A stretch of 64,000 nt of DNA from Dolomitihabitans soli (GCF_022213955.1 NZ_JAKNTW010000045.1:1-64000), one strand, 5' to 3'. Positions 1 through 7,981 are shown, counted from the first letter of the stretch. Notes: generated by a model from the sequence alone, not told the origin. Program-made: numbers and translations.

Positions 1-786
1 CGCGTCCTCCTCCTCCCTTGTCTTGATACTGTCGCGGAGTTCCTTGGCCAGCCGTCTCCTCTCAGCAGCCGTCGTGCCGATGGTGGTGTCGGGAATGTCG
101 CCATGAAACTTCCCGGTGTTGTCCTTCGTGCCCCACGCAAACAAGATCCTCGAGGTGTCCGAGATGCTGCCACCGCCGCCCGCTCGGAACGGGATGCCGG
201 GTCCGGCTCCGGCTCCGGCGAGTGCCGGACTCCCGCCGCCGGGAGAACGCAGGTTCCGCAGGATGCGCTCGAACGGCTCGGTGGTCCGGCGGCCGAGGGC
301 GGGGGCGATCACCCGGCCGGTTCCCTCGCTCGCCTCGCGCAGGATCTTCCCCATCGCGTAGCGGGCGGAGAGCATCGTCGCCGACGCCGCGCCGACGCCG
401 AGCGGGCCGCCCGTGAGAAGCGCCTGGCTGACCCGCACCGTGGTGACCGCCGCCCACGTGGCCACTGCGACCTTGGTAGCCGTCACCACCGTGGCGGTGC
501 CGTCGAGCACGACCGGGGCGAACTTGGCCGCGTTGGCAGCCTGGGACAGGTGTCCGCCGTTGGCACCCGTCTGCTCCCAGTGCTCGGCGAGGGCGGTCGC
601 GGAGCCGCCCTTGTAGGTCTGCTGCGTCACCTGTAGCGCCGAATCGGCCGCTGCCCCGGCCGGGTCCGTGCCCGCGAGCACGGTTCGCCACGCGGCCGCG
701 TCCTTCCTGATCTCGTCCTCGTCGATGTTCGGCCACGGGATGCCGAGCAGGTCGAGCACCGCCTTGAGGTCGGGCGGCAGTGTCAC
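1..786 (-). CDS. WXG100-like N-terminal domain protein, probable secreted toxin (partial)
   Basis: An uninterrupted frame runs from a GTG at 786 to the window edge (262 codons, no stop), so the C-terminus is missing. The GTG overlaps the stop of the preceding small gene by 4 bases, indicating translational coupling. The first ~170 residues are helical and Ala-rich with GG and W-E motifs (ALAEHWEQTGANGGHL), and resemble the WXG100-like N-terminal domain of CpnT-type actinobacterial toxins. A Gly/Ala-rich linker (about 178-205) follows, then the start of another domain containing FAWGTKDNTGKFHGD. The known pattern is an N-terminal secretion/pairing domain with a variable C-terminal toxin; the toxin activity cannot be assigned here. 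Confidence 0.7.
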   Translation of the reverse strand, partial: MTLPPDLKAVLDLLGIPWPNIDEDEIRKDAAAWRTVLAGTDPAGAAADSALQVTQQTYKGGSATALAEHWEQTGANGGHLSQAANAAKFAPVVLDGTATVVTATKVAVATWAAVTTVRVSQALLTGGPLGVGAASATMLSARYAMGKILREASEGTGRVIAPALGRRTTEPFERILRNLRSPGGGSPALAGAGAGPGIPFRAGGGGSISDTSRILFAWGTKDNTGKFHGDIPDTTIGTTAAERRRLAKELRDSIKTREEEDA

Positions 787-1109
787 CCCCATGCTTCGCC
801 GTGCAGCTTTCCGGTGTCGCCCAGGCTGACTTCCTCGGCCGCGCGGCTGCGGCTGGCCACGGTGTTCAGGCTGTCGCCGGTCGTGCCGATCGTGTCGGCC
901 AAGCCAGTGAGGGCCTCGACCCCCATCCTGGTGCACTCGGCGTACGCGCTGGTGAACAGGCCTAGGAGGCCATCGTCGCCCCACGCGCCGCCGCCGGCTC
1001 CGCGTTCGCTCAGCCGTTGCATGGCTGCTGCGTAGTCTTCGCCGTTTGCCCGCACCCGTGTGGCGTTTTCGGACATAACATCCGAAGACATTTCAAAGCC
1101 GGATGTCAT
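783..1109 (-). CDS. small WXG100/ESX-like protein
   Basis: This 108-residue, mostly helical, Cys-poor protein has the size and composition of WXG100 (EsxA-like) proteins; a GAWGDDGL segment near residue 40 sits where the WxG turn is expected. It is translationally coupled (4-base overlap) to the large WXG100-like protein downstream, the usual pairing of a small partner with its toxin. The ATG at 1109 was chosen over in-frame ATGs at 1091 and 1076. It has no Shine-Dalgarno, but TAGAGT lies 8 bases upstream, so it may be read from a leaderless transcript. Secretion by a type VII system is inferred; no secretion genes are in the window. Confidence 0.65.
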   Translation of the reverse strand: MTSGFEMSSDVMSENATRVRANGEDYAAAMQRLSERGAGGGAWGDDGLLGLFTSAYAECTRMGVEALTGLADTIGTTGDSLNTVASRSRAAEEVSLGDTGKLHGEAWG

Positions 1110-1217
1110 GGCTATTGACTCTAGCGCGGGTCTGTGGATTCGCATGTTGCGTTCCGTCTGTCCGGGGCCTGCCTAGACTGGACGACTCGGTCGAATTCCA
1201 CCCAGGGGAGTCAGGAC

Positions 1218-1595
1218 ATGTCAGGAGTGGAGCTCCAGCATCTGGAGCGGACTCTCGAACAGGCCCAGAAGATCATGCTCAAGCTGGAGGAAGCCCAGGC
1301 CAGGATCCTGCGGGTCGTCGGAGACGGCGAAGGCGCCGACGGCCTCGTGAAGGTCGCGTCCGATGGCCAAGGCGGCATCAAGAAGATCCACTTCAATCCT
1401 CGTATCATGCGGCTCGACAGCACGACTCTCGGTCAGGAGGTGACGGCGGCGATTCAGGCGGCCCAGCAGCAGGCGGAGCGTCAGTCACAAGAGATCATGA
1501 GTGAGGTTCTGGCCCTCACCGCCGCGATGCCGGAACCGCCGGACGAGACCTTCGTCCGCGAGCGCGTCGAGGAAGTGGCTCGTCAGCTCTACTAG
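1218..1595 (+). CDS. YbaB/EbfC-family protein
   Basis: This 125-aa protein has the YbaB/EbfC layout: an N-terminal helix (LERTLEQAQKIMLKLEEAQ), a central beta sheet (GLVKVASDGQGGIKKIHFNP) and a C-terminal helix rich in Gln and Ala. Family members dimerise and bind DNA. It starts at an ATG at 1218 with AGGGGAG 7 bases upstream. It is divergent from the WXG100 pair across about 108 bases. Such YbaB-like genes commonly adjoin WXG100 toxin loci in actinomycetes, suggesting a regulatory or structural link; that link is inferred. Confidence 0.8.
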   Translation: MSGVELQHLERTLEQAQKIMLKLEEAQARILRVVGDGEGADGLVKVASDGQGGIKKIHFNPRIMRLDSTTLGQEVTAAIQAAQQQAERQSQEIMSEVLALTAAMPEPPDETFVRERVEEVARQLY

Positions 1596-1609
1596 CCAGG
1601 AGGCAGGAA

Positions 1610-1993
1610 ATGTACGGCTCGCGCATGGAGCCAGGCGACATCCGCGACGAAGACCTGGAGCGGTCCGCGGACCAGGCGGCGGAGATGCTGGCGTGGATCG
1701 AGACGGCGAAGGACGAGGTCGATGAGATCGTCGGCGTCGGGGCCGGGGAGTCCGGTCACGTCAAGGCGACCGCGGCGGCCGACGGCAAGGTCCTCGCGGT
1801 GACGTTCGAACCCAGGGCCCTGCGTCTGGACAGCCGGACGCTGGCCGCGGAGGTGCTGTCGGCGGTCCAGGAGGCACAGGGCGACGCCGAGCGGCAGACC
1901 CATGAGCTGATGCGCGTGGCGCTGCCCGGTTTCGACCCCGTCGAGACTCAGGCGCAGCTCGACCGTGTGCTGCGGGCTCCGCTCGACGGGTGA
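1610..1993 (+). CDS. YbaB/EbfC-family protein, second copy
   Basis: This 127-aa protein is 14 bases downstream of the preceding YbaB-like gene, with a strong AGGAGG Shine-Dalgarno about 7 bases before the ATG. It repeats the same architecture: acidic N-terminal helix, GHVKATAAADGKVLAVTFEP sheet, then a helix with EAQGDAERQTHEL. The shared 'ALRLDS' / 'IMRLDS' segment after the sheet shows the two genes are paralogues, so the pair may act as a heterodimer. DNA binding is a family property and has not been shown for this branch. Confidence 0.8.
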   Translation: MYGSRMEPGDIRDEDLERSADQAAEMLAWIETAKDEVDEIVGVGAGESGHVKATAAADGKVLAVTFEPRALRLDSRTLAAEVLSAVQEAQGDAERQTHELMRVALPGFDPVETQAQLDRVLRAPLDG

Positions 1994-2014
1994 TCTCCAA
2001 AAGTCTCGTGAGGA

Positions 2015-2042
2015 TGTCGAGAACGTGGCGGCGTGCTTCGAC
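2015..2042 (+). promoter_or_regulatory. ECF42-type promoter upstream of the YCII/sigma operon
   Basis: TGTCGA at 2015-2020 is followed after 18 bases by CGAC at 2039-2042. This matches the target consensus I recall for ECF42 sigma factors (TGTCGA at -35, CGA[C/T]C-like at -10). It sits 39 bases before the YCII start, so the sigma factor encoded next probably controls its own operon. Confidence 0.7.
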
Positions 2043-2080
2043 CTACAAGTGAGAGCACCCGGGAAACAAGGAGCCACGAC

Positions 2081-2479
2081 ATGAAGTACATGCTGCTGAT
2101 GCAGTTCGGCCCGCAGAGCGCCCTCCCGCCGATGGACACCTGGCCCGCGGAGGACGTCAAGGCGCACATCGAGTTCATGGGCGGGATGAACCAGAAGCTG
2201 GTCGACGCCGGGGAACTCGTCGAGGCGCAGGGGCTGGCGATGCCGGACCAGGCCAAGATCGTGCGGGCCGGGGACGGCGGAGCCGCCGTCGTCACGGACG
2301 GTCCGTTTCCCGAGACGAAGGAGTTCCTGGTCGGCTACTGGATCGTCGACTGCGAGAGCCCGGAGCGGGCGGTCGACATCGCCGCGTACGCCTCGACCGC
2401 GCCCGGGCCCGGCGGCGAGCCGTTGAACATGCCGATCGAGGTACGCCAGGTGATGTCGGGACCGGCCGAGGAGTTGTGA
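2081..2479 (+). CDS. YCII-related DGPF-domain protein
   Basis: This 132-aa protein starts MKYMLLMQF and carries the DGPF signature (TDGPFPETKEFLVGYW, about residues 70-85), placing it in the YCII-related DGPF family, a ferredoxin-like alpha/beta fold of unknown reaction. The ATG at 2081 has AAGGAG 8 bases upstream. The stop overlaps the GTG of the following ECF42 sigma gene by 4 bases, the conserved operon in which DGPF proteins accompany ECF42 factors. The family is proposed to take part in stress or metabolic responses; the substrate is unknown. Confidence 0.9.
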   Translation: MKYMLLMQFGPQSALPPMDTWPAEDVKAHIEFMGGMNQKLVDAGELVEAQGLAMPDQAKIVRAGDGGAAVVTDGPFPETKEFLVGYWIVDCESPERAVDIAAYASTAPGPGGEPLNMPIEVRQVMSGPAEEL

Positions 2480-3744
2480 CCGCCGGAGCGTCCGTCGACG
2501 ACCTGCTGCGCGAACTCGCGCCGCAGGTCGTCGGCGTGCTCACCCGGCGCTTCGGAGACTTCGACGCCGCCGAGGACGCGGTCCAGGAATCGCTGCTCGA
2601 CGCGTCGGCCCAGTGGCCGGTGGAGGGCGTGCCCGGCAACCCGCGCGGCTGGCTCATCCAGGTCGCGTACCGCAGGATGACCGAGCAACTCCGCAACGAG
2701 CAGGCGCGGCGCAGGCGGGAGGACCTGGTGGCCACGCAGGCCCCGCAGGATCGGCGGGCCGCGCCGCCCGCGGACGTCGCCGCCGAGTCAGGCCGCGACG
2801 ACACGCTGATCATGCTGTTCCTCTGCTGCCATCCCGCCCTGACCCCCGCCTCGGCGATCGCCCTCACCCTGCGGTCCGTGGGCGGTCTGACCACCGCCGA
2901 GATCGCCAAGGCGTTCATGGTGCCCGAGGCGACGATGGCGCAGCGGATCAGCCGGGCCAAGCAGCGCATCAAGGCGTCCGGAATCCCGTTCAGCATGCCG
3001 GCTGCCGAGGAACGGGCGCGGCGGCTCGGTTCCGTGCTGCACGTGCTGTACCTCGTCTTCAACGAGGGCTACGCCAGCAGCACCGGGCCCGACCTGCAAC
3101 GCGTGGAGCTGTCCCACGAGGCGATCCGCCTGGCCAGGATGCTCCACGACCTGCTCCCCGGCGAGAGCGAGGTGGCCGGCCTGCTCGCGCTGATGCTCCT
3201 CACCGACGCCCGCCGCCCCGCCCGGACCGGCCCCGGCGGCGCCCCGATCCCGCTGGCCGACCAGGACCGCGGTCTGTGGGACGGCAAGGCCATCACCGAG
3301 GGGGTCGCCCTCATCACCGCCGCCCTGGCCGCCGGCGCGGTCGGCCCCTACCAGCTCCAGGCGGCCATCGCCGCGGTCCACGACGAGTCGGCGACGGCCG
3401 AGGAGACCGACTGGCCGCAGATCCTCGCCCTGTACGGCCTGCTGGAGCGCATGTCCGACAATCCGATGGTCTCGCTCAACCGCGCCGTCGCCGCCGCGAT
3501 GGTGCACGGTCCCGCGGCCGGCCTCGACATGCTCAAGGCTCTCGACGCCGACGGCCGCCTGGCCGGTCATCACCGCTTCTACACCGCCCGGGCCCACCTG
3601 CGGGAGATGGCCGGCGACCGGCAGGCGGCCATCGACGACTACCGCGTCGCGGCGAGCCGTACGACCAGTGCTCCCGAGCGGGACCACCTCACCACCCGCG
3701 CGGCCCAGCTCGCCGCCGCGGACCGGCCCGGAAGGCACGCGTGA
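2476..3744 (+). CDS. ECF42-group RNA polymerase sigma factor with C-terminal extension
   Basis: This 422-aa protein has the two ECF sigma domains in its first ~175 residues: region 2 (RRFGDFDAAEDAVQESLLDA, then NPRGWLIQVAYRRM) and a sigma4 helix-turn-helix (LTTAEIAKAFMVPEATMAQRISRAKQRI). A ~240-residue helical, TPR-like C-terminal domain follows, with motifs such as NEGYASS and SLNRAVA that are typical of the ECF42 group. There is no anti-sigma gene next to it; the extension is thought to control activity in this group. The GTG start overlaps the upstream YCII stop. The promoter at 2015-2042 suggests autoregulation. Confidence 0.92.
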   Translation: MTAGASVDDLLRELAPQVVGVLTRRFGDFDAAEDAVQESLLDASAQWPVEGVPGNPRGWLIQVAYRRMTEQLRNEQARRRREDLVATQAPQDRRAAPPADVAAESGRDDTLIMLFLCCHPALTPASAIALTLRSVGGLTTAEIAKAFMVPEATMAQRISRAKQRIKASGIPFSMPAAEERARRLGSVLHVLYLVFNEGYASSTGPDLQRVELSHEAIRLARMLHDLLPGESEVAGLLALMLLTDARRPARTGPGGAPIPLADQDRGLWDGKAITEGVALITAALAAGAVGPYQLQAAIAAVHDESATAEETDWPQILALYGLLERMSDNPMVSLNRAVAAAMVHGPAAGLDMLKALDADGRLAGHHRFYTARAHLREMAGDRQAAIDDYRVAASRTTSAPERDHLTTRAAQLAAADRPGRHA

Positions 3745-3812
3745 CCGTTGTCGCAGCGCGGCGGGCGGCGGAGTTCGCCCGGTTCACCGGAGTGGGAGGG
3801 CCGGAAAACGGT

Positions 3813-3842
3813 TCGACAGCTTGTCGGGGTAATTGAGATACT
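3813..3842 (+). promoter_or_regulatory. predicted leaderless promoter of the GNAT gene
   Basis: TCGACA (3813-3818) and GATACT (3837-3842) are spaced 18 bases apart. The -10 ends 8 bases before the ATG at 3851, where no Shine-Dalgarno is visible, so transcription probably begins at or next to the start codon. Confidence 0.45.
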
Positions 3843-3850
3843 TGTGCCTT

Positions 3851-4678
3851 ATGCGCGAATTGCCGGTGCGGCGGCTTGATACAGGGGACCTGGCGGCGTG
3901 CCTGCGGCTGGCCGTGGAACGCGAGTGGCGTCCCGAAGAGCACAAGTGGCGGTTGCTCTTCGAGATCGGTGACGTCTACGGGATCGACGATCCGGACGGT
4001 GGCCTGGCGGGCACGGTGATCTGCACGCCGTACGGCGACGAGGTGGCCGCGATCAGCATGATGCTCGTGGCCAAGCGCTTCGAGCGGCGCGGCCTGGGCG
4101 GCCGGCTGATGAGCCACGCCATGGAACGCGCGGGGACGGCGACCATCTGCCTGACGGCCACGGAGTACGGCCGCACGCTGTACGAGCGGCTGGGCTTTCG
4201 CGGGATCAGCCGGTGCACGACCTACAGCGGGCAACTCCGTCGGGAGCCGGTGGACGGTTCCCGCCCCGCGACGGCGTCCGACCTGTCCGAGATCTTCGCC
4301 CTGGACGCCGAGGTCTTCGGCGCTCCGCGTACCGAGTTGCTGACCAGGCTGCCCGACTTCGCCGAGGAGATCTGGGTGGCCGACGGAGCCGACGGCATCG
4401 CCGGTTACGGGGCCGCCTGGCGCAACATCGACGAGGCGGTCATCGGCCCGGTGATCGCCCAGGACACGGCCACCGCGCTGGCGCTGATCAGCGACCTGTC
4501 CGCCGCGGTGGACGGCCCGGTGCGGCTGGAACTCGACCATCGCCACCCGGCCCTGATCGCCTGGGCGGCCGATCACGGCCTGGTCAACCGCTTCTCCACC
4601 GTCGTGATGGAGTGCGGCAAGCCGCTGCCCTGCGACGCGACCCGACTCTTCAACCCGGTCATGCAGGCCCTTTCCTGA
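3851..4678 (+). CDS. GNAT-family N-acetyltransferase with C-terminal YitH-like domain
   Basis: This 275-aa protein has an N-terminal GNAT domain (about 1-130). It carries the acetyl-CoA pyrophosphate loop RRGLGGRLM, preceded by the beta-4 strand AAISMMLV and followed by YERLGFR. The C-terminal half (about 140-270, ATASDLSEIFALDAEVFGAPR) resembles the second domain of YitH-like acetyltransferases. The acceptor is unknown. The gene stands alone between the ECF42 operon and a convergent small gene. The ATG at 3851 was preferred to an in-frame TTG at 3833 because a promoter-like -10 lies between them. Confidence 0.85.
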   Translation: MRELPVRRLDTGDLAACLRLAVEREWRPEEHKWRLLFEIGDVYGIDDPDGGLAGTVICTPYGDEVAAISMMLVAKRFERRGLGGRLMSHAMERAGTATICLTATEYGRTLYERLGFRGISRCTTYSGQLRREPVDGSRPATASDLSEIFALDAEVFGAPRTELLTRLPDFAEEIWVADGADGIAGYGAAWRNIDEAVIGPVIAQDTATALALISDLSAAVDGPVRLELDHRHPALIAWAADHGLVNRFSTVVMECGKPLPCDATRLFNPVMQALS

Positions 4679-4679
4679 C

Positions 4680-4750
4680 GCGATCAGTGCGGCCCAAGGC
4701 CCATCAGGATGACCGGCGCGATCAGTGCAGCCCCAGGCCCATCAGGATGA
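4680..4750. repeat. duplicated 3' end of the small membrane-protein gene
   Basis: Two 33-bp direct copies (4680-4712 and 4718-4750, period 38, two mismatches) both encode on the minus strand the ILMGLG-x-H terminus followed by TGA. The copy at 4718-4750 is the real end of the gene; the other lies just past its stop and runs up to the GNAT stop codon. Confidence 0.85.
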
Positions 4751-4904
4751 ACAGGCCGATGAAGTGGGCGAGCACCAGAATGACGAGCAGGGAGACGAAC
4801 AGGAACTTCGCGGGGCCGTGCTCGAAGTGCTTGCCCTCCTCGGGCGGCGGCAGCTTCGCCTGGCGGTCGGCGATGCGTTCTTCGAGAGGCTTGCGGCCGA
4901 ACAT
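4722..4904 (-). CDS. small single-span membrane protein
   Basis: This 60-aa protein has a charged N-terminal half (MFGRKPLEERIADRQAKLPP) and one hydrophobic segment (about 34-57, LFVSLLVILVLAHFIGLFIL), predicting a type II membrane anchor with a cytoplasmic head. I do not recognise a family. It converges on the GNAT gene and its last 33 bases are duplicated downstream. It is divergent from another small membrane-protein gene across about 155 bases that contain a short GGCCCT/AGGGCC hairpin (4953-4970). Confidence 0.6.
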   Translation of the reverse strand: MFGRKPLEERIADRQAKLPPPEEGKHFEHGPAKFLFVSLLVILVLAHFIGLFILMGLGLH

Positions 4905-5060
4905 TCGACCTCTATCGTTGGAGGGCGGATCGTTCTCCCACTCTATGTCAGGGGCCCTCAGCCAAGGGCCGGTGGAGCGGGCGACGAGGGCATCCGGTAT
5001 ATCCGATATGCGGGGTCAGGTGTCTCGCGAGGGACCGTTCGACGAGGAAGGGGCAACAGC

Positions 5061-5309
5061 ATGGCAGGGAAGGGACACGGAGGCCGTCCGTCCTCCTGGC
5101 TCGCGGTGATCGTCATTCTGGCGGGCTTCACCGTCAGCGGAGTGGGCCTGACCATGGGCCCGCAGTGGCTCGTCGTCTGGGTCGGCGCCGGCGTCATCGC
5201 GGTGGGCGGGGTGATCGCCATGGTCGTCGACATCTTCTCCGACGTGGTCCTCGACACCCCCCGGCAGATGAGCGCCGAGCAGCGGGAGCCGGTGACCAGC
5301 GGCAACTGA
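5061..5309 (+). CDS. small two-span membrane protein
   Basis: This 82-aa protein begins MAGKGHGGRPSSW and has two hydrophobic spans (about 13-33 and 39-61) joined by a short GPQW turn, with a polar C-terminal tail. The HGxxPSSW start resembles small actinobacterial membrane proteins of the HGxxPAAW type that carry no known function; this likeness is from memory. The ATG at 5061 has GAGGAAGGGG upstream. A strong hairpin follows the stop, so it is probably a monocistronic unit. Confidence 0.65.
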   Translation: MAGKGHGGRPSSWLAVIVILAGFTVSGVGLTMGPQWLVVWVGAGVIAVGGVIAMVVDIFSDVVLDTPRQMSAEQREPVTSGN

Positions 5310-5321
5310 CCTCCGGTCATG

Positions 5322-5345
5322 CCCTCCGGGAATCGCCCCGGAGGG
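5322..5345. terminator. strong hairpin after the 5061 gene
   Basis: A perfect 9-bp stem CCCTCCGGG/CCCGGAGGG (5322-5330 and 5337-5345) with a 6-base loop lies 13 bases after the stop at 5309. No T-tract follows, as is usual for GC-rich actinobacterial terminators. It may also stop minus-strand transcription from the DUF742 gene. Confidence 0.55.
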
Positions 5346-5447
5346 AATCGCCGCGGAGGGAGATTCAATCGTCGCGTGGGCATCCTCGCCGCACGACATC
5401 CCCTGACCGGGTCGCGGCACGCCGTTCCCGTTTCTCGCCGCCGGGTC

Positions 5448-5807
5448 TCACAGCGCCTGAAGCCCTTGGAGCACCTCGCGGAGGAGGTGCTCCTGCGGCA
5501 GCCTCGCCACGGTCGCCGGCGGGCGTAAGGACACCAGGCCGCGGTCGCGCAGATCGCCGAGCAGCACCCTGACCACGGCCACGGCCAGGCGCGTGTCCGA
5601 GGCGATCTCGGCCACCGAGACGGGCGCCTGGCAGGTCCCGAGCACCCGCACGTGCTCGGGAGCGAGCCCGTCGGAGATCTCGCCGGGGACGGCGGTCACG
5701 ATGGCGATGAGATCGAAGTCGGCACCCGTGGGACGGGTACGGCCGCGCGTCATCGTGTACGGCCTGACGATCGGGCCCGCGTCCTGGTCGAGCCAGCGGT
5801 CGGTCAT
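5448..5807 (-). CDS. DUF742 protein (conservon component CvnC-like)
   Basis: This 119-aa protein has the DUF742 pattern: a VRPYTMTRGRT segment near residue 14, then a winged-helix-like region (VSVAEIASDTRLAVAVVRVLLGDLRDRGLVSL). In Streptomyces conservons it corresponds to CvnC, encoded with a NIT-domain kinase (CvnA), a roadblock protein (CvnB) and a small GTPase (CvnD). Here the start overlaps the stop of the CvnA-like kinase by 4 bases, and neither cvnB nor cvnD is present, so the module is reduced to two members. Confidence 0.9.
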   Translation of the reverse strand: MTDRWLDQDAGPIVRPYTMTRGRTRPTGADFDLIAIVTAVPGEISDGLAPEHVRVLGTCQAPVSVAEIASDTRLAVAVVRVLLGDLRDRGLVSLRPPATVARLPQEHLLREVLQGLQAL

Positions 5808-7981
5808 GGCCGATGGCCCTCCTCGGCCCTGCGCCAGCCGGACCTGAACGATGCCAGCAGGGTCGCCGAGACGGGCTCCTCGGTGACCGGTTCTTCCACC
5901 CGCGGGCGTTCTCGGCGTGCCTCCACCGGTTCACGAAGTTGCGGGACCAGGTTCGCCTGCCGTACGCGCCGGGGGAGGTCGGCCGGTGGGGTGGCGGCGG
6001 GCGGAGGGGGCGGTGCGGCGGCGGGCGGGACGGGTGGCACCCGCTCGACCGAGAAGGTGGACGTGGCGGGCGTGAACATCGGGTTGGGCAGTTCGGGCGC
6101 CTGCACCACCAGTTCGCCGGGGATGAGCAGGATCGCGGTGGTCCCGCCGTACGGGGAAGGGCGGAGCGAGACGTGGATGCCCTGTCGCGCGGCCAGCCTG
6201 CCGACCACGAAGAGGCCGAGGCGGTCGCTGTCGGCGAGGTCGAACTCCGGCGGATGGGTCAGCCGGTGGTTGATCGCGGCGTACTCGGCGGGGCCCATGC
6301 CGAGGCCGCGGTCCTCGACCTCCAGGGCGTAGCCGCGTGCGACGATCTCGCCGCGGACGTGGACCTGGGTCTGCGGCGGGGAGAAGATGGTGGCGTTCTC
6401 GACCAGTTCGGCGATCAGGTGGACCACGTCGGTCACCGCGGTGCCGACCAGCGCCGGGCCCGAGTGGATGTCGATGGACACACGAAGATAGTCCTCGATC
6501 TCCTCGGTCGACGCCCTGATGATGTCGAAAATGGTCACCGGATTGCGCCAGCCGCGGCCGGGTTGCGCACCGGACAGGATGATCAGGCCCTCGGAGTGGC
6601 GGCGCATGCGGGTGGTCATGTGGTCGAGGGCGAACAGGTCGTCCAGCGTCTCGGCGTCGGTGGCGCGACGTTCCATGGTCTCCAGCATGGCGAGCTGGCG
6701 GTGCAGCAGCGACTGGCTGCGGCGGGCCAGGTTCAGGAAGACCTTGCCGACGCCCTTGCGCAGCTCGGCCTGCCCGACCGCGGCCTGGATGGCGGTGCGC
6801 TGGACGGAGACGAACGCTTCGCCGACGCTGGCGATCTCCACGGTCGTGCCGGCCGCCAGCCGGGGCATCTCCTCGGCGACGTCGACGCGCTCGCCGCGCC
6901 GGAGCCGGTCGACCACGTCCGGCAGCCGCTTGTGCGCCAGGTTCAGCGCGGCCTCCTGCAGCCCGCCGAGCTCCACGCCGATCCGCCTGACGAACCGCAC
7001 GGACAGGAAGATCGACAATGCGATGGCCAGCAGGCCCAGACCGGCCGCGGCGATGATCTCGATCAGCACGTTGACGGCGAGCGGGGCCGCGCGGTCGGCG
7101 CTCACCTTGCTGATCTCGCCCCCGACCCGGTCGAAGGTGTCCGACAGCGATCGGGCGCTCTTCGCCCAGGAGGACGCCTCGGCGGGCAGCGGACGGCCCG
7201 CCCGCACCGCCATGACCGTTCCCTCGATCTCCTGGAACTCGCGGAAGGCCGGGGAGGTCTGCAGCTCCAGGTACGGCGCGCGGAGCCCGGTGTCGAGCTG
7301 CTCGAAGGCCATGGCGTACAGCATCCGGCGGTTGTTCACCAGTCTGGTGAACTCGGTGAGCTCCTCGCCGGTGATCTTCTTTGAGGTCAGCACGCCGTTC
7401 AGCAGTGCGGCCTGGCGGCTGAGCTGCTCGCGGCTGTGGCCCATCAGGGTGATCGCGCGGGCCTGGTCGATCAGGTCGATGTCGGCGGAGACCCGCATCT
7501 TGTCGAAGACGCGGAACGCGGAGTCGACGATCGCGTTGTACGCCTCCAGGATCTGCAGGCGGGTGAAGTTGCGGGTGTCGACCCTGACCCGGATGTCGGC
7601 GAGGCGCTCCAGGTGGACCAGCAGTTCGCCGACGCGCTGGCGGAGGATCGGCGGGGTGTCGGCGCTGACGCCGTCGGCCAGCGCCCGCCGCTCAAGGGCG
7701 CTCCGCGCGCGGTCGGTGGCGGCCCGCATCTTGTCGAGTTCGCCGCGGTCGTTGGCGTCCTGGCCCACGTAGGCGGAGGAGCCGAGCCGCTCCTGCTGCA
7801 GGGTGGTGGTCACTGTTCTGGCGGGGACGATGACCTCGTCGAACACCGAGCCGATCCGCAGCAACTCCTGGCCGCTGCTGACGGTGGAGGTCGCGGCGTA
7901 GGCCCAGATCGCCACCAGAGATACGATGGGAACGAGGAGTAATGCAGCGATCTTTCCCCGAATTGAATGTTGGCGGCCCAT
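5804..7981 (-). CDS. nitrate/nitrite-sensor (NIT) domain histidine kinase, CvnA-like
   Basis: This 725-aa membrane kinase has an N-terminal span (about 9-30), an extracellular NIT domain (about 45-285), a second span (about 300-330, LGLLAIALSIFLSVRFVRR), and a cytoplasmic region. That region has the atypical dimerisation motif FALDHMTTRMRRHSEGL and a HATPase domain with N-box ELVENATIFSPP and G-box EDRGLGMG. A Pro-rich tail ends the protein. The ATG at 7981 was chosen because GAGGGT precedes it; an upstream ATG at 8011 is in frame. NIT domains bind nitrate and nitrite in some proteins, but the ligand here is unknown. In conservons the kinase signals through the roadblock/GTPase partners, which are missing. 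Confidence 0.9.
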   Translation of the reverse strand: MGRQHSIRGKIAALLLVPIVSLVAIWAYAATSTVSSGQELLRIGSVFDEVIVPARTVTTTLQQERLGSSAYVGQDANDRGELDKMRAATDRARSALERRALADGVSADTPPILRQRVGELLVHLERLADIRVRVDTRNFTRLQILEAYNAIVDSAFRVFDKMRVSADIDLIDQARAITLMGHSREQLSRQAALLNGVLTSKKITGEELTEFTRLVNNRRMLYAMAFEQLDTGLRAPYLELQTSPAFREFQEIEGTVMAVRAGRPLPAEASSWAKSARSLSDTFDRVGGEISKVSADRAAPLAVNVLIEIIAAAGLGLLAIALSIFLSVRFVRRIGVELGGLQEAALNLAHKRLPDVVDRLRRGERVDVAEEMPRLAAGTTVEIASVGEAFVSVQRTAIQAAVGQAELRKGVGKVFLNLARRSQSLLHRQLAMLETMERRATDAETLDDLFALDHMTTRMRRHSEGLIILSGAQPGRGWRNPVTIFDIIRASTEEIEDYLRVSIDIHSGPALVGTAVTDVVHLIAELVENATIFSPPQTQVHVRGEIVARGYALEVEDRGLGMGPAEYAAINHRLTHPPEFDLADSDRLGLFVVGRLAARQGIHVSLRPSPYGGTTAILLIPGELVVQAPELPNPMFTPATSTFSVERVPPVPPAAAPPPPPAATPPADLPRRVRQANLVPQLREPVEARRERPRVEEPVTEEPVSATLLASFRSGWRRAEEGHRP

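Noticed and set aside
5813-7384. Plus-strand frame of 523 residues opposite the NIT kinase
   Set aside because: Low-complexity Gly/Arg/Asp composition of an antisense shadow; the minus-strand kinase explains the region.
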